NCBI GenBank assembly: GCA_946894095.1
Contig: OX335653.1
Location: 7,197,001-7,261,000 of the forward strand
Origin: Incurvaria masculella
Taxonomy: Eukaryota; Arthropoda; Insecta; Lepidoptera; Incurvariidae
Reading direction: 5' to 3'
Length of the DNA: 64,000 bases
In this document: in pieces, positions 1-10,198 of the stretch
How the letters are laid out: every line of letters begins with the position of its first letter
Position numbering within the stretch: the first letter of the stretch is position 1
Translations under genes and position numbers: made by a program
Notes under the pieces: generated by a model
Database searches by the model: none
What the model was told of the DNA's origin: nothing
What the model saw: only the letters and a program-made list of their open reading frames with translations

Positions 1-134
1 TTTCCAATCACCTGTACCATATGTAAACCATCGACTTTGTATCATGGAGGTGATTCCTCACCTCCATGCTTTGTATTTGATTTTATTTTCGGGCTTCTAG
101 GCCGCCCTTTTTTATTTAATTACAGAGTCCCTAG

Positions 135-523
135 TCAGCCTCGGTGGCCCAGTGGCGCGACACTTCGGCGATCGCTCTCCGAAGTTAAGCAACGCTGGGT
201 CCGGTCTGGTCTTGGATGGGTGACCATTCGACCGTTGAGAGAGGCTGGCCGTGGTTCGGATTCCACGTTAAGCTGTAGGTCCCCTTCCTTACTTACTAGG
301 TGGTAGGGTTTATCCCGCCCGGGCTGGTACCATCGCATTGGATGAACGATGGTCGAAGCGGCAATGAAAATTGTCCGTGTTTTCCATCCAGTTCAATGTA
401 GCCGTGCAATATAAGGAAGGTCCTGGCATGGCACCTAGTTCCCATGTGGTGTGTTGGGCTAATACCATGAACAGAACTTGTGGTATTAGCCATCCATGTC
501 CAGTCACATAAAAAAAAAAAAAA
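135..523 (+). mobile_element. SINE with 5S rRNA-like head (copy 1)
   Basis: The head at about 170-225 closely resembles the 5S rRNA internal promoter: AAGTTAAGCAACGC (box A-like) and CTTGGATGGGTGACC (box C-like) at 5S-like spacing. A body of about 280 bp follows, ending GTCACATA plus an A-run (505-523). The element is flanked by AGTCCCTAG (126-134) and AGTCCCAG (524-531), a near-perfect target-site duplication. It has no coding capacity, so it would move using a LINE reverse transcriptase. This is a SINE3-type (5S-derived) architecture. The same body recurs elsewhere in the window behind a tRNA-like head. Confidence 0.8.
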
Positions 524-1008
524 AGTCCCAGTTGTCACCTAAATTGGCGTTTACGCCAAATCGATCGACTGGCGTTTCCTTATTTAATTTTTTCTTAGTG
601 GCGTCTGTCGCTACAGAAGCGACAATTTGCCAGTGTCGAGTTTCTCTTGATCTTTTTCAATATATCACGCGAATACTTTTAATGAGGTAATGGGTGAAAC
701 TTGAAATTAAGTATAAAAACAATGAACCGAAGTAGGTTGAAACAAAATAAATGAACTTAATATTTAGGAAGTTCCCACATAGAAAATAAACATTACAACA
801 TAAAAAGATTAAACATAAGAGGTGACATTTTAAAATGTATGAAGAAATTGAAGAGCGCACTCAGTGGGCGTTAAGCAAACTAAAGTTTGCGAGTCCGAGT
901 TTGATTTGACAGTTTACTCTGACGTTGCCGTTTACGCCGACTTCGCGTTTTCATACAAATCGGAAGACCGAGTTTGACTTTGACAGCTTGAAGAAGTAAA
1001 ACCACAAA
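524..1008 (+). mobile_element. MITE family M1, interrupted copy
   Basis: Segments 524-579 and 832-1008 match the minus-strand copy at 2340-2670 almost base for base, for example CACCTAAATTGGCGTTTACG and GCAGTGGGCGTTAA-like stretches. Between them, 580-832 is AT-rich DNA absent from the other copy, so it is probably an insertion. It contains a small perfect stem, TGTCGCT/AGCGACA. The far terminal inverted repeat is missing from this copy. No coding capacity was seen. Confidence 0.6.
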
Positions 1009-1179
1009 AAGGAAAGGAAAGGAGTGTTTGCCTAAAGACGCAAACGCTACACAACGAGCCAATAGTACTAATGTCGACTAAGAACGAGTGCCTTGCTGTA
1101 ATTAAAGTTTGTTGTATGCAGAATACTAGCGGAGGTATGATCCAAACGTTAACCAAGTATTCCTTGACATATTAAAGCA

Positions 1180-1470
1180 AAAAAAACCGGCCAAGTGTGA
1201 GTGGGATTCGCACACGAATAGTTCTGTACCACCGTACAAGAGTAACACAAAAAAATCACGTTTTTTGTATGGAGCCCCCCTTAAAATTTAATATGTTTTT
1301 AATTTTACCCATTTGTTGTAATAGCGGCAAAAAAAATACAAACTCTGTGAAAATTTCAGCTGCCTACCTATTACGGTTCATGAGATACAGCCCTGTGAGA
1401 GACGGACGGACGGACAATGGAGCTAGTAATAGGGTTCCGTTGGCACCCTTTCATACGGAACCCTAAAAAA
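1180..1470 (+). mobile_element. Lepidopteran interspersed repeat L (copy 1)
   Basis: About 290 bp, starting AAAAACCGGCCAAGTG, with inner landmarks TCACGTTTTTTGTATG, ATTACGGTTCATGAGATACA, GACGGACGGACGGACA and end ACGGAACCCTAAAAA. From memory, this repeat is very abundant across Lepidoptera. Its class is not clear from the sequence (no terminal inverted repeat, A-rich ends). Related copies lie at 16807-17103 and 61588-61747. Confidence 0.75.
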
Positions 1471-2335
1471 GGTAGAGAATATTTTCTTGCAGAGCTTAAA
1501 AAAAATTGTCCTCACCATACATTTTGTGTGTAGGTATTTGTTCAGGGCTTGAAAATTGGTTACTTTAACTGAGTGAAAAGAGTTAGCCTGTTACTGCATC
1601 TTTTAATTGTTTTATAACTGTGTGCCATAACTGTATTCTCTTACTGTTTCCCTACTGTGTGAAAACTGTTTCTAGCTGTAGTATTTTTTCCATTCTTACC
1701 TACTTATTATCAGTGAAAATGTACTTTTCTATAAGTTAAAATTACTGTACCACTTAAAACTGGATAGTCACGCACCTGATTTGTAGTCAGCCGTAATTTA
1801 TCCATACAGGTGTTGTGGGACGAATCAGCTAAGTATCTGCTTGTATTCTTGGACTAGATACGGCGCCGAAACGACCGTTTCGTCGAGGACCCCGAGGCAT
1901 CCCATAATTGCAAGACCTTCAAACTTCCAAGGAATATAGGGTCTCTTTTTGTGTAGCATAGTCTGTACCACGAGAAATGCTCTACCTTCAGTGCCCTATC
2001 GATACTATCGCTTATCGCGCAATAGGCCCAAAATGCACCTATTCACTGTTAAAAATCCTTTTATAAAAACCACCGATTCTCTACATAAGCGCTCTGCTAA
2101 TCTCGTGTTTAACGTGAAGACTAGCACTTGTGAAATGTTATTCCGTCAGACTTTGAAGTGTACTTGAGGTATCTCTTTACAAATTGACTTACTTTTCTCT
2201 CTCCATATTCTTTCAGGCAGAAATACAATTTAACTTCCACGCCTTCATTGTGCTTGTTATTATATTATAAACCGACACGCTGGGTCTCTCACGGCTACCT
2301 CTCGTTTTTTATTATTTTTTTTGCAACGTACATTC
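1471..2335. other. Unassigned stretch with one splice-acceptor-like site
   Basis: No protein domain or repeat was recognised. At 2190-2216 a pyrimidine-rich run ends TATTCTTTCAG, a good acceptor-like string, but no open frame clearly follows it. At about 1872-1890 there is a small palindrome, CGAAACGACCGTTTCG. I see no other structure. Confidence 0.3.
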
Positions 2336-2339
2336 TGAA

Positions 2340-2670
2340 GGTTACCTGAAGGAAACCGATAGACTGGCGTTTTCCGTGAAAACGTCAAACTCCATACAAG
2401 TTGTTACTAGATATTCTGTGGTTTTACTTCTTCAAGCTGTCAAAGTCAAACTCGGACTTCCGATTTGTATGAAAACACGGAGTGGACGTAAACGGCAACG
2501 TCGATGTATTTACGGCAACACGCTGAGTAAGCTGTAAAATCAAACTCGGACTCGCAAATGTTATCTCGTTTAACGCCCACTGCGCGCGCTCTTAGATTTC
2601 TCCATACATTTGAAAACGCCAGTCGATCGGTTTGCCGTAAACGCCAATTTAGGTGACAACTGGGACTTCG
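2340..2670 (-). mobile_element. MITE family M1, uninterrupted copy
   Basis: This is a roughly 330-bp element with imperfect terminal inverted repeats: GGAAACCGATAGACTGGCGT at the left and, reverse-complemented, GCAAACCGATCGACTGGCGT at the right. It is the inverted partner of the broken copy at 524-1008. No coding capacity was seen, which is typical of a non-autonomous DNA element. The superfamily is not determined because no clear target-site duplication was found. Confidence 0.6.
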
Positions 2671-2935
2671 GGTACAGAGCGAAACTGTCAAAATTTAGTA
2701 CGGGATTAGTTTGATTTTTTCTATTGTACATTTTTTTTATCCTACTCTCTTTATTTATAACAATTAGAGCTGATGTTTAAAGTATAATTTTATAATGTGG
2801 CTTATAATAGAATATGTGCATATGATCTGAGATGTGTATTGCATTTTTGTATGTTACTTCTCTATCCATCAACCATCTGACGTATTTGAGTGCATGTAAT
2901 GTACCTATAGGTGAATAAAAATGAAATGAATTTAA

Positions 2936-3000
2936 AAAGCACCGGACTAACCATACAAAAACCGGTTTAGTCCCGAAATAATCCGCCCACTCTAAATACG
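2936..3000 (-). mobile_element. Fragment of small MITE family M3
   Basis: The stretch CACCGGACTAACCATACAAA through GTCCGCCCACTCT-like sequence is the reverse complement of part of the 120-bp element at 49318-49437. Only about 65 bp is recognisable. Confidence 0.45.
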
Positions 3001-3422
3001 GCTGTAGAAGCTTAAATATCACCCCGGTATATTTATGCAGATACTTAAACCGCTGACTCACTTTTCACTTTGTACCGTCATGGTCCCACCTTGGACGTTG
3101 CCGTTACCATAGCACGCATTATACTTAGCCCCGGTTGCACGAAGAGACGGCTGAGTTAATCAATGTTCAAACACGTCACTTTTAGTGATCCGCATAAAGC
3201 TCCTTCCATACTGTCTACACAAAGTGACGTGTTTGATCATACTTTGACGTTGATTTTGATTTTTTGTCCTTTCGTGCACTCGGCCCTTAGCGCGCATGCT
3301 AGGTCAGTTGCCGTAACTTATCATGGTTTGCCTTACATTTTCTTTGCGGGCTTTCCGTGACTACCACAATCAAACTATGCAACTATCCACATATAAATCC
3401 GTAACTTGGTCCAAGCAATCCC

Positions 3423-3459
3423 GCCTCCGCCCTCGCCCCCGCGCCGCGAAGGCGGAGGC
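3423..3459. other. GC-rich hairpin
   Basis: GCCTCCGCC (3423-3431) and GGCGGAGGC (3451-3459) form a perfect 9-bp stem in a roughly 60-bp tract of about 80% GC, against AT-rich surroundings. Function unknown. It could be part of a CpG-rich promoter or first exon (3400-3560), but no gene was recognised. Confidence 0.4.
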
Positions 3460-3576
3460 AGCGCGGTGGCGGCGGGACGTTGTTGTGGCTGGCTATGTTG
3501 AGTGTTTCGCCGTGTTTCGCTTACTATGTTTGAACTTCGGAGGAACCGCGATGGACGGAGGCATTTGCCAATACCT

Positions 3577-3824
3577 CAGGGGGTCCATTCAGAGTAAGAG
3601 TGAGTTCGAATTCGCAACTAAATATCAACTCACTTTTTTAAATAGTTAATGTTTCCACACTTCTAGAACATCATTAGAGTTAGGTAAAAATCTGGTTTGT
3701 CCCGTAAATACGTTGGAAGCATAAATAACGGTTCCGTTATTTAAATAATAATATATTTCCCAGCTATTTTTAGGTTAACTCACTCCCGAACTCGAACTCA
3801 CTCTTGCTCTGAATGGACCCCCTG
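3577..3824 (+). mobile_element. CAGGGGG-ended MITE, full copy
   Basis: A 248-bp element bounded by CAGGGGGTCCATTCAGAG and its inverted form CTCTGAATGGACCCCCTG. The inverted similarity continues inward through GAGTGAGTTCGA. The interior is AT-rich and non-coding. CAGGG termini are common in hAT elements, but I could not find an 8-bp target duplication (flanks CAATACCT and TACTAAAA), so the superfamily is tentative. Confidence 0.75.
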
Positions 3825-3908
3825 TACTAAAATGCCAGTATCGTACATGAATCTAGTATATTAAGTTATATGGGATGCTGGATTATCCCATCCAGAACCT
3901 AACCGCGC

Positions 3909-4110
3909 TCAGGGGGTCCATTCAGGGCAAGAGTGAGTTCGAATTCGTCACTAAATATCAACTCACTTTTTTAAATAGTAAATGTTTCCACACTTCTTAA
4001 ACATCATTACAGTTGGGTAAAAATCTAGTCTGTCCCGTAAATACGCTGGAAGTATAAATAACGGTTCCGTTATTTTAATAAAAATATATTTCCCAGCTAT
4101 TTTTAGGTTT
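3909..4110 (+). mobile_element. CAGGGGG-ended MITE, 3'-truncated copy
   Basis: Second copy of the element at 3577, about 85 bp downstream in the same orientation. It starts CAGGGGGTCCATTCAGGG and is collinear to about 4110 (TTTCCCAGCTATTTTTAGG), where similarity stops and the right terminal repeat is missing. The two copies differ by scattered substitutions. Confidence 0.7.
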
Positions 4111-4197
4111 GCTTCACCAAGCTTATCGAACCGCAAGGCGTCGCGCCACCGGTCTACCGAAGCTGACCGATAATATATTATATCACTATAATAAATG

Positions 4198-4850
4198 CGG
4201 GGGAACGGCAGAACGTCTAATATGCAGATCGTATAATGTCATATTTTAACAAAATTATAAACCATGCACAACGTATAATCGGCAGATCGTATAATTGTAT
4301 ACGTAGTGCATGAAAAAGTTAAAAAAATAAAATTTCTTATTTCTCCATGCATACGGTATAATAGTCACAACGTATACTATTATGATCTTTATTTAACAAA
4401 AAAAGAAAACCATGCATATCATATAATCAAAAAACTTTTCATACGATAAGCGCCCTTATACATATACTTTTAAAGCGTATACTCGCACGCGACTTTTCGA
4501 CCGTCTCAATTAGCGTTGTAGCAAATTGTTACTCTACAACAAATATCGATTCGTAGCAATTTCAGCCTTAAATGTATCGTTATTAGGGCGCTTTATGCAG
4601 TGCTTCTTGGCATATTATACGTTCTGCATGGTTTTCTTTTTTTGTGAATTCATGTTAGGAATATTATACGTTGTGACTATTAGACGTTCTGCATGATGCA
4701 AAGAGTTGATTTTATTTTTAAACTCATGCACAACGTATAACATTATACGTTGTGAATATTATACGATATGCATGGTTTTCATTTTTTGGAAAAAAAAACT
4801 ATTATACGTTGTGAATATTATACGTAGTGAATACGACTCATAAATGCTAG
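4198..4850. repeat. Element with dense inverted ATTATACGTTGTG-like motifs
   Basis: The left half holds repeated CGTATAAT-type words (such as CACAACGTATAAT, GATCGTATAAT, CGGTATAATA). The right half holds their reverse complements (ATTATACGTTGTG four times, ATTATACGTTCTGCATGG, ATTATACGATATGCATGG). GAAAACCATGCAT (left) mirrors ATGCATGGTTTTC (right). A central pair, AAGCGCCCTTAT/ATTAGGGCGCTTT, encloses about 130 bp. The whole reads as a non-autonomous element with many subterminal repeats, which in other DNA transposons bind transposase. No coding sequence or confident target duplication was seen. Confidence 0.55.
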
Positions 4851-6370
4851 CATTTGGGAGACAATTATGAGGCATGGGGCAAATAGTTAATAATTATGAA
4901 TGGCAACTTTTTGAAAACAGGGCGTGTCCAAAAAGTTAGTATGGGATTAGTATTACACACAATCATGTATTAAATTACAGCGTATTATTATAATTGTTTG
5001 ATGAGATTCAATGCTTATGTACTCGCCACTACAGTTATAGATTGTAACGTCCTTTTTTGAAGGAGTTATAGCAGAAACAACTACTAACGACCATAGTGTG
5101 AAGGGCCTACTACTATGAAGGGGTTAGGGGAATTTGCCTTTTACTGGTTTTTAAATGTTACCCAAATTATTAGGAAAATGTATTAAGTTAAATGAATATA
5201 TATCTCTCAATACGCCATGCATAAAAATAAAGTTAATAATTTTGCTTTTCTATGTTACAACTCGTTTTAAATTTATAAAAAAAACTCATACTATATATTG
5301 GCCATTTTTTAAAATTTCGGCTGCACGCACATAGGTACACGCTTCTTGTTGCATTTGTGGAATTTGCGTCAAAGGAATATGTGCTCAAAACGTGTCTGAC
5401 GAAATCTAGATTGGACTGTGTTGGGTCGATGAACTTGTACACCGTTAGTTTAATCGCTTTTTCTTATTATCATAATTTTAAGTCGGTGCACATGAGTTGC
5501 TATAATGGGTCTATCTCATAGGGGGAATCATGTTTTATCCACGCATCCAAATGTATTTAAGATATTAAAATTACATAAGGGTGATAACAAATTTAGTCCC
5601 ATAATTGTAGTTGCAAAAATAAATAAATATAGTCAATAAAGAAAATAAACAATCGAGATATTTCATACCCAAACGTAAGTTTATACCCCGAAGTGTTGCT
5701 ATCATTACATTTTGATTTACCGCTTGCGTGTATGTATACTATTTATATAAGTATACTTCATGCCTCTAATAGCAAACATTATAAAAAAAATACACGTGGC
5801 CCAACCCGGAGGGCGTAACTCATTCGCGGGCAAGTTACAAAACCGTGCTGTTGCGCTCTGGGACCTTCTCTGTTTCAAAGAATAAGACAGGCTCCGTGAT
5901 GAGGAAGATGCAACATGTCCACAAAAAAGACAATGTGCATAGTGGATGATTTGGTAAGATTTACGAAAATTTTAATTTCAAAACGACTTATAGCTAAAAG
6001 TAAACCACGACCGCTGTAGTCAAAAATCTTACAAAAACGAAATAGATTATAAATCTTGATTAAAAAACCTATGTCTGATGACTAATCTTTTTAACATGTT
6101 CTTACTTTATCATCCGCGTAATCCACCTCCAAAGTTATTGTATAAAACGCGCGAAAAATTCGAACTTTCGGACCTTATAACTTAGAAACCAAACAAAATT
6201 TTACAATGACAATGGTCATTAGACATCTAGTTCGATCAAATAAAGCTATTTTGAGCAAAATTTTGGATCTCTGACAAGAAATATGGGCGTGATCTTCTTT
6301 CCCCTTTTGTATGGGGAGATGAGCGGGATGGGCCACCTTAATATAATGTTGTAGAGAACCAATAATCTAA
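4851..6370. other. Unassigned AT-rich stretch
   Basis: No recognised gene or repeat. It contains short poly-A/T tracts. A somewhat GC-richer patch lies at 5800-5900 around GGCCCAACCCGGAGGGCG. I see no credible exon. Confidence 0.3.
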
Positions 6371-6376
6371 TTATCT

Positions 6377-7275
6377 AATCTAATAAATATTATAAAGGGG
6401 AAAGTTTGTAATAATGGATGGATGGATGGATGGATGTTTGTTACTCTTTCACGTAAAAACTACTGAATGGATTCTAATGAAACTTTACAATAATATAGCT
6501 TATACATCAGAATAACACATAGGCTACAATTTATAAAGATATTGTGCCCATGGGCTTAAGAACTTTCACGGGGCTGCGAAAACGATGCCGGTAGCGCTAC
6601 TTCACACCAAGGGGAGCGGGGCCGGGGGCGGCAGCGGGAGCGGGGCCGGGGGCGGGGCGGGCGGTCCGACGGGGGCGGGTGCGGGGAGGGGGGGGGGGGC
6701 GGGTACAGCTTGGTATTTCCCGCAACTTTAGGACTACTTGGTAAAATCCTTGAGAACCAATTACTCGATTTAGATGCGGATTGTATCTACGTCTAGCCTG
6801 ATTCTACTCAAAACTTATAGGCTACATAATATAACGTTTCATTACCTGAAGGGTGAGTAGAGAGTGTTAAATTCTTATAACTTGCGAACCACTAACCCGA
6901 TTTATGTGCGTATTTTATCAATGTATAGGATCTCTGGGAGCAGTCAGGTTCGAGTTGGTTACTGTTTTCTGTTGAGGCTAGCTGTGGGTTGGAGTCCACG
7001 CAAAACTTACCTACATTACACGTTACTTACTTACTAGGTAAACAATGTTGCAGTGCAAGTGCAGAAAGGTTCTGGCGGCAAATGCTTTTTTTTTAAATAG
7101 CCACCAAATGTCAACGAAGCTCTAAATGGGAATTATTGGATGTTTCTCATTAAATCATGCTATTTCATCTCGAACGATCTTGATTAAATTTGGTAGATGG
7201 ATACATTGTCACGGACCAGTTTGACCCTATTTTGGATCAGCCATGTGGGCTACTTTTTATCCATGAAATAATTTA
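6377..7275 (+). mobile_element. Non-autonomous Helitron family A, 3'-truncated copy
   Basis: It begins near TCTAATCTAATAAAT, followed by AAAGGGGAAAGTTTG, a (GGAT)n microsatellite (6414-6437) and a GC-rich middle. It is collinear with the copies at 11.4-13.7 kb, but the terminal hairpin and GCAGCTAG end are absent. Similarity ends at about 7275, right before a polypyrimidine tract and AG. No Rep/helicase is encoded. Confidence 0.7.
6608..6714 (+). other. G-rich tract able to form G-quadruplexes
   Basis: There are many runs of three or more G separated by short loops on the plus strand, including an uninterrupted G-run near 6688-6699. It lies inside the Helitron A copy. The same tract appears as C-runs in the minus-strand copy at 44580-44628, so it belongs to the element. 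Confidence 0.6.
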
Positions 7276-7308
7276 CTATCTTTTTTTTATCTATATGTTG
7301 TGTTTCAG

Positions 7309-7438
7309 GATCGGCTCCCGATTCCCGATCCTGCACTCCCTGCACCCCATTGCAGCTCCAGGGGCGCGGCTCGCGCCACCCGATCCGCATAGAGACGGCG
7401 GCGCGGGACACAAGAGGGGGCGTTCAGCTACACCATAG
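7309..7438 (+). CDS. Candidate terminal coding exon, product unknown
   Basis: A strong acceptor-like site (T-rich run, then TGTTGTGTTTCAG, AG at 7307-7308) precedes a GC-rich block of 130 nt that is open in one frame and stops at TAG 7436-7438. Composition drops to AT-rich right after the stop. The frame would encode about 43 residues rich in Arg, Pro, Ala and His, ending RGRSATP. I recognise no domain. A second frame is also open beyond 7438, so the reading frame is uncertain. It would be the last exon of a plus-strand gene whose other exons are not in view. It could instead be a GC-rich non-coding patch. Confidence 0.35.
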
Positions 7439-7779
7439 CCTGCTGTATTGTTTTGTGTTTGTGTGTGTGTTACAAGCCGTGAAGTAGGATTAGCGGCGTC
7501 CCATTTTCAGGTAGTGGTAGGCCGACCGATATCTTAGATTTGTATGAAGGCTCTTTCTATGCCTATCGAGCTGGTTATAATATTATCGAAAGAAGCTGAT
7601 TCTAGCCTTGTACTAGGTACTAATTAGCCTTTTCTTACTGAATGAATTTAACTGTATCTTTTGGAAATAGTTATATGAGTGTTTGATCATACATTTTTCG
7701 CTACTTCGTGATTGGAATTAATTTAACAAATTAATAATTAGTTACTGTTTAAAATGTGAATTACTTTGGGGGTGGAGCT

Positions 7780-7785
7780 AATAAA
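7780..7785 (+). terminator. Polyadenylation signal of the 7.3-kb candidate exon
   Basis: AATAAA followed by a T/G-rich stretch, about 340 bp after the proposed stop codon. This would make 7439-7805 a 3' untranslated region. AATAAA is common by chance in AT-rich DNA, so support comes mostly from position. Confidence 0.35.
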
Positions 7786-7805
7786 ATATATGTATTATTT
7801 TTATT

Positions 7806-8869
7806 TAGTTTATTGGTTCTTATTTTCTAAGCACAAATATCACAACTCCAAACATAGATAGATATTCAAAGATTAATTTTCGTTAATGGATGCAACTACC
7901 TAAGACATAAAAATATAATATTTTCTATATATAATCCGCAAACATATACAATTGAACATGTCATCACTTGAATTAATGTTTTCATTAGTAAACATTATTT
8001 AGTAGAAAAACATAGAGGATTTAACCTACCACCTAGGAAGTAAGGAAGTGGGGATCTACAGTCTTACGTGAAATATAAACCATGAACCACGAATCCCTTT
8101 GTAGTATTTTACGACTTGAAAGGAAAGAAATGCAGTGGGCCCAATTGTATTCTTTTTACGTGCCGGAACCCACACAGCACGATGTTGTCTAATGTAGAAA
8201 TATATTTGCCCACAGTTGATGCAATTAAAAATATTTATATATACTGTGTAATCGCAATTATTAAATCTAGTTATAAATTTTATAATTGTGACCAGCGATT
8301 TAAAACTGATTTTCAAGGCAAAAACCATTTTAAAATACATATCTTTATCGTTTCATCTGTGGCCATGTCTAAATACGTTTACACTTACATATATTTTTAA
8401 GATGCTGCTAAATTGTACTTTCAGAATATTTAGATATCGACATTATATATAGAATTTACATTAAAAAAATTAGAAATTACGTATCCACTAACAGGTCTTC
8501 TATCTAATTTTATAAATAGTTTTAAAACGGTATTACCTAATCTTATTTAATCAAATAATGCATACAGTGTGAACAAAAACAAAATAAAAGCACTTAAATT
8601 ATTTCTTATAACTAAACGATCTCTCGCACTTGGTCCCTTTGGACCGAATTCATCAACGTTAATTTTACAGAATGGGACTATACGCAGAAACATTTAAATC
8701 CAGTCACTGTAACACATATTTTGGCACAAACACTTCACCAACTTTCTTGTGTATGATTTTGAGAGGTTCACTTCTTGTAGAATCATCACTTATTTACATA
8801 ATAACAACCAAATTAACACATTTGAATCAAATCACGAACGAACAAATCAAGCGCACTTCATAGCTGGCG
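7806..8869. other. AT-rich stretch with a SINE fragment
   Basis: No gene recognised. Positions 8020-8095 (CTACCACCTAGGAAGTAAGG onward) are a minus-strand fragment of the SINE body. The rest is AT-rich and unassigned. Confidence 0.35.
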
Positions 8870-9008
8870 GCACTAAGCATACTAAAAGGCGGGCCGGAAC
8901 AATGTTGGAGCTACCTGCGTGTCGGCCTACGACTCGACGTACCGAATTCCTACTTCACGGCTTGTAACACACACACAAACGAAAAACAATACAGCTGGCT
9001 ATGGCTAC
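8870..9008 (-). repeat. Inverted partial copy of the 7.44-kb 3' UTR
   Basis: Read on the minus strand, 8950-9005 matches 7432-7490 at about 93% over some 57 bp (CTGTATTG, GTGTGTGTGTTACAAGCC, GTGAAGTAGGA), plus a shorter shared TAGGCCGAC further on. Similarity ends exactly where the foldback unit begins at 9009. It is either a duplicated gene fragment or part of an unrecognised repeat. Confidence 0.55.
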
Positions 9009-10020
9009 TGTAGGGTTCGTTGTATGGTTGGTGTGTTGTGTGTAGAACGTGGTGAGTGAGTGATGAGTGAGGATGTAAAGGTTTTGTCTCCTCCACGGCG
9101 ACTTGCTAGATATCTAGGAAATGCAGGTGACGTGTAGAGCATTCCTCAATCTCGATGCCTCGGGTCGCTCAGTCGGAAGCTCAGGGTGCAGGGTAGAAGC
9201 TACGGAAGAAAACACGTACAAACCCTACCTAATCTATGCATCTGCTTGGAGAGGACTTTTGAGGAAATATTCAAACACACAGCATGAAGGTGAAGTGATG
9301 TTTATTGAAGTTTATCATTGCACAAACAGAAGTGTAAAACTGTTAGGCTGATGCGACATACCGATGAAGCTCTAGTCCTACCGCCGGTCTCGTTTGTAGG
9401 GTCTTCGTCCCGCTCCTCAGATGAAACTGGAACTAGTCGGACGGCTACAGGCTCCCTGCTCCAACTCCGCTCTCATCAACTGGCTGACTCCAAACACCAC
9501 CGGAATAAACTGCACAGCTTCTACACTTGGTCTCTTATGAGAACCTGGTCAAAGAGTCATAATGTCTTTCACGGGCCGCGTGATCTGACTCGCACACCAC
9601 CTGGTGTCGAGGACACGGCGGACACTCGCGGGAGGACTTCCCTCAGGGTGCAGCTGCGTCGAAGGCCAGAGGCGAGATCCTCACACCATTCCGATTGGTG
9701 GGGATTCCTTCAAGATGGCGCTGCAAAAACGCGATGAAAGCTCTCAACGGAGCTCTGGTCTGTACGGGCGCGAGAGTCGAACTGAACCCAATATTTTCAT
9801 TTTCAGTTCAGTGATATTCTCCTGTTTTTATTTTTATTTTCCGGAATGTTCCAAACTTGTCACATTCCCATGGCAACGTTTCGAAATTTGAGACTCCTAG
9901 TGTGTCCTCTCTTGATTGGCTTTTTCATATTTTTTCCTTTCTTCAGCCATAGACAGTTGTCTATGGGCAACCTATATTTTACTTGCCGCGGAAATAAAGA
10001 CAATACTAAATATAACATCC
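9009..10020 (+). repeat. Left inverted arm of the composite
   Basis: It is GC-richer than its surroundings. It contains a perfect 9-bp stem, CCATAGACA/TGTCTATGG (9947-9966), and AATAAA near 9992. Short open frames are present (up to 139 codons) and are conserved in the other arm only because the arms are nearly identical. No domain was recognised. The arm stops after AACATCC; the right arm continues with TACA, giving an LTR-like CCTACA end only there. Confidence 0.7.
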
Positions 10021-10198
10021 GTTATAATTAGTTGTATGCTAATTTAATCTAGTTTGTGTAAGCTCTGTGCTTAACCTTGTGTATAAATACTCTTTGAGAA
10101 TAATATATGGATTAAAATACATATTGAGTACTCTCTTATACTCATTCAAAATTTTTTGGGGAAGCTGCTTGATCCATAGTGAACTCTCCTTAGAGAAA

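Noticed and set aside
150..230. A functional 5S rRNA gene
   Set aside because: Only the internal promoter part is 5S-like. The 5' half is replaced and a SINE body with A-tail follows, so it is a 5S-derived repeat.
9318..9737. 139-codon frame, also present in the other arm at 15850-16269
   Set aside because: Conservation is explained by the near-identity of the inverted arms. No domain, the starts are not reliable ATGs, and substitutions are not obviously silent.
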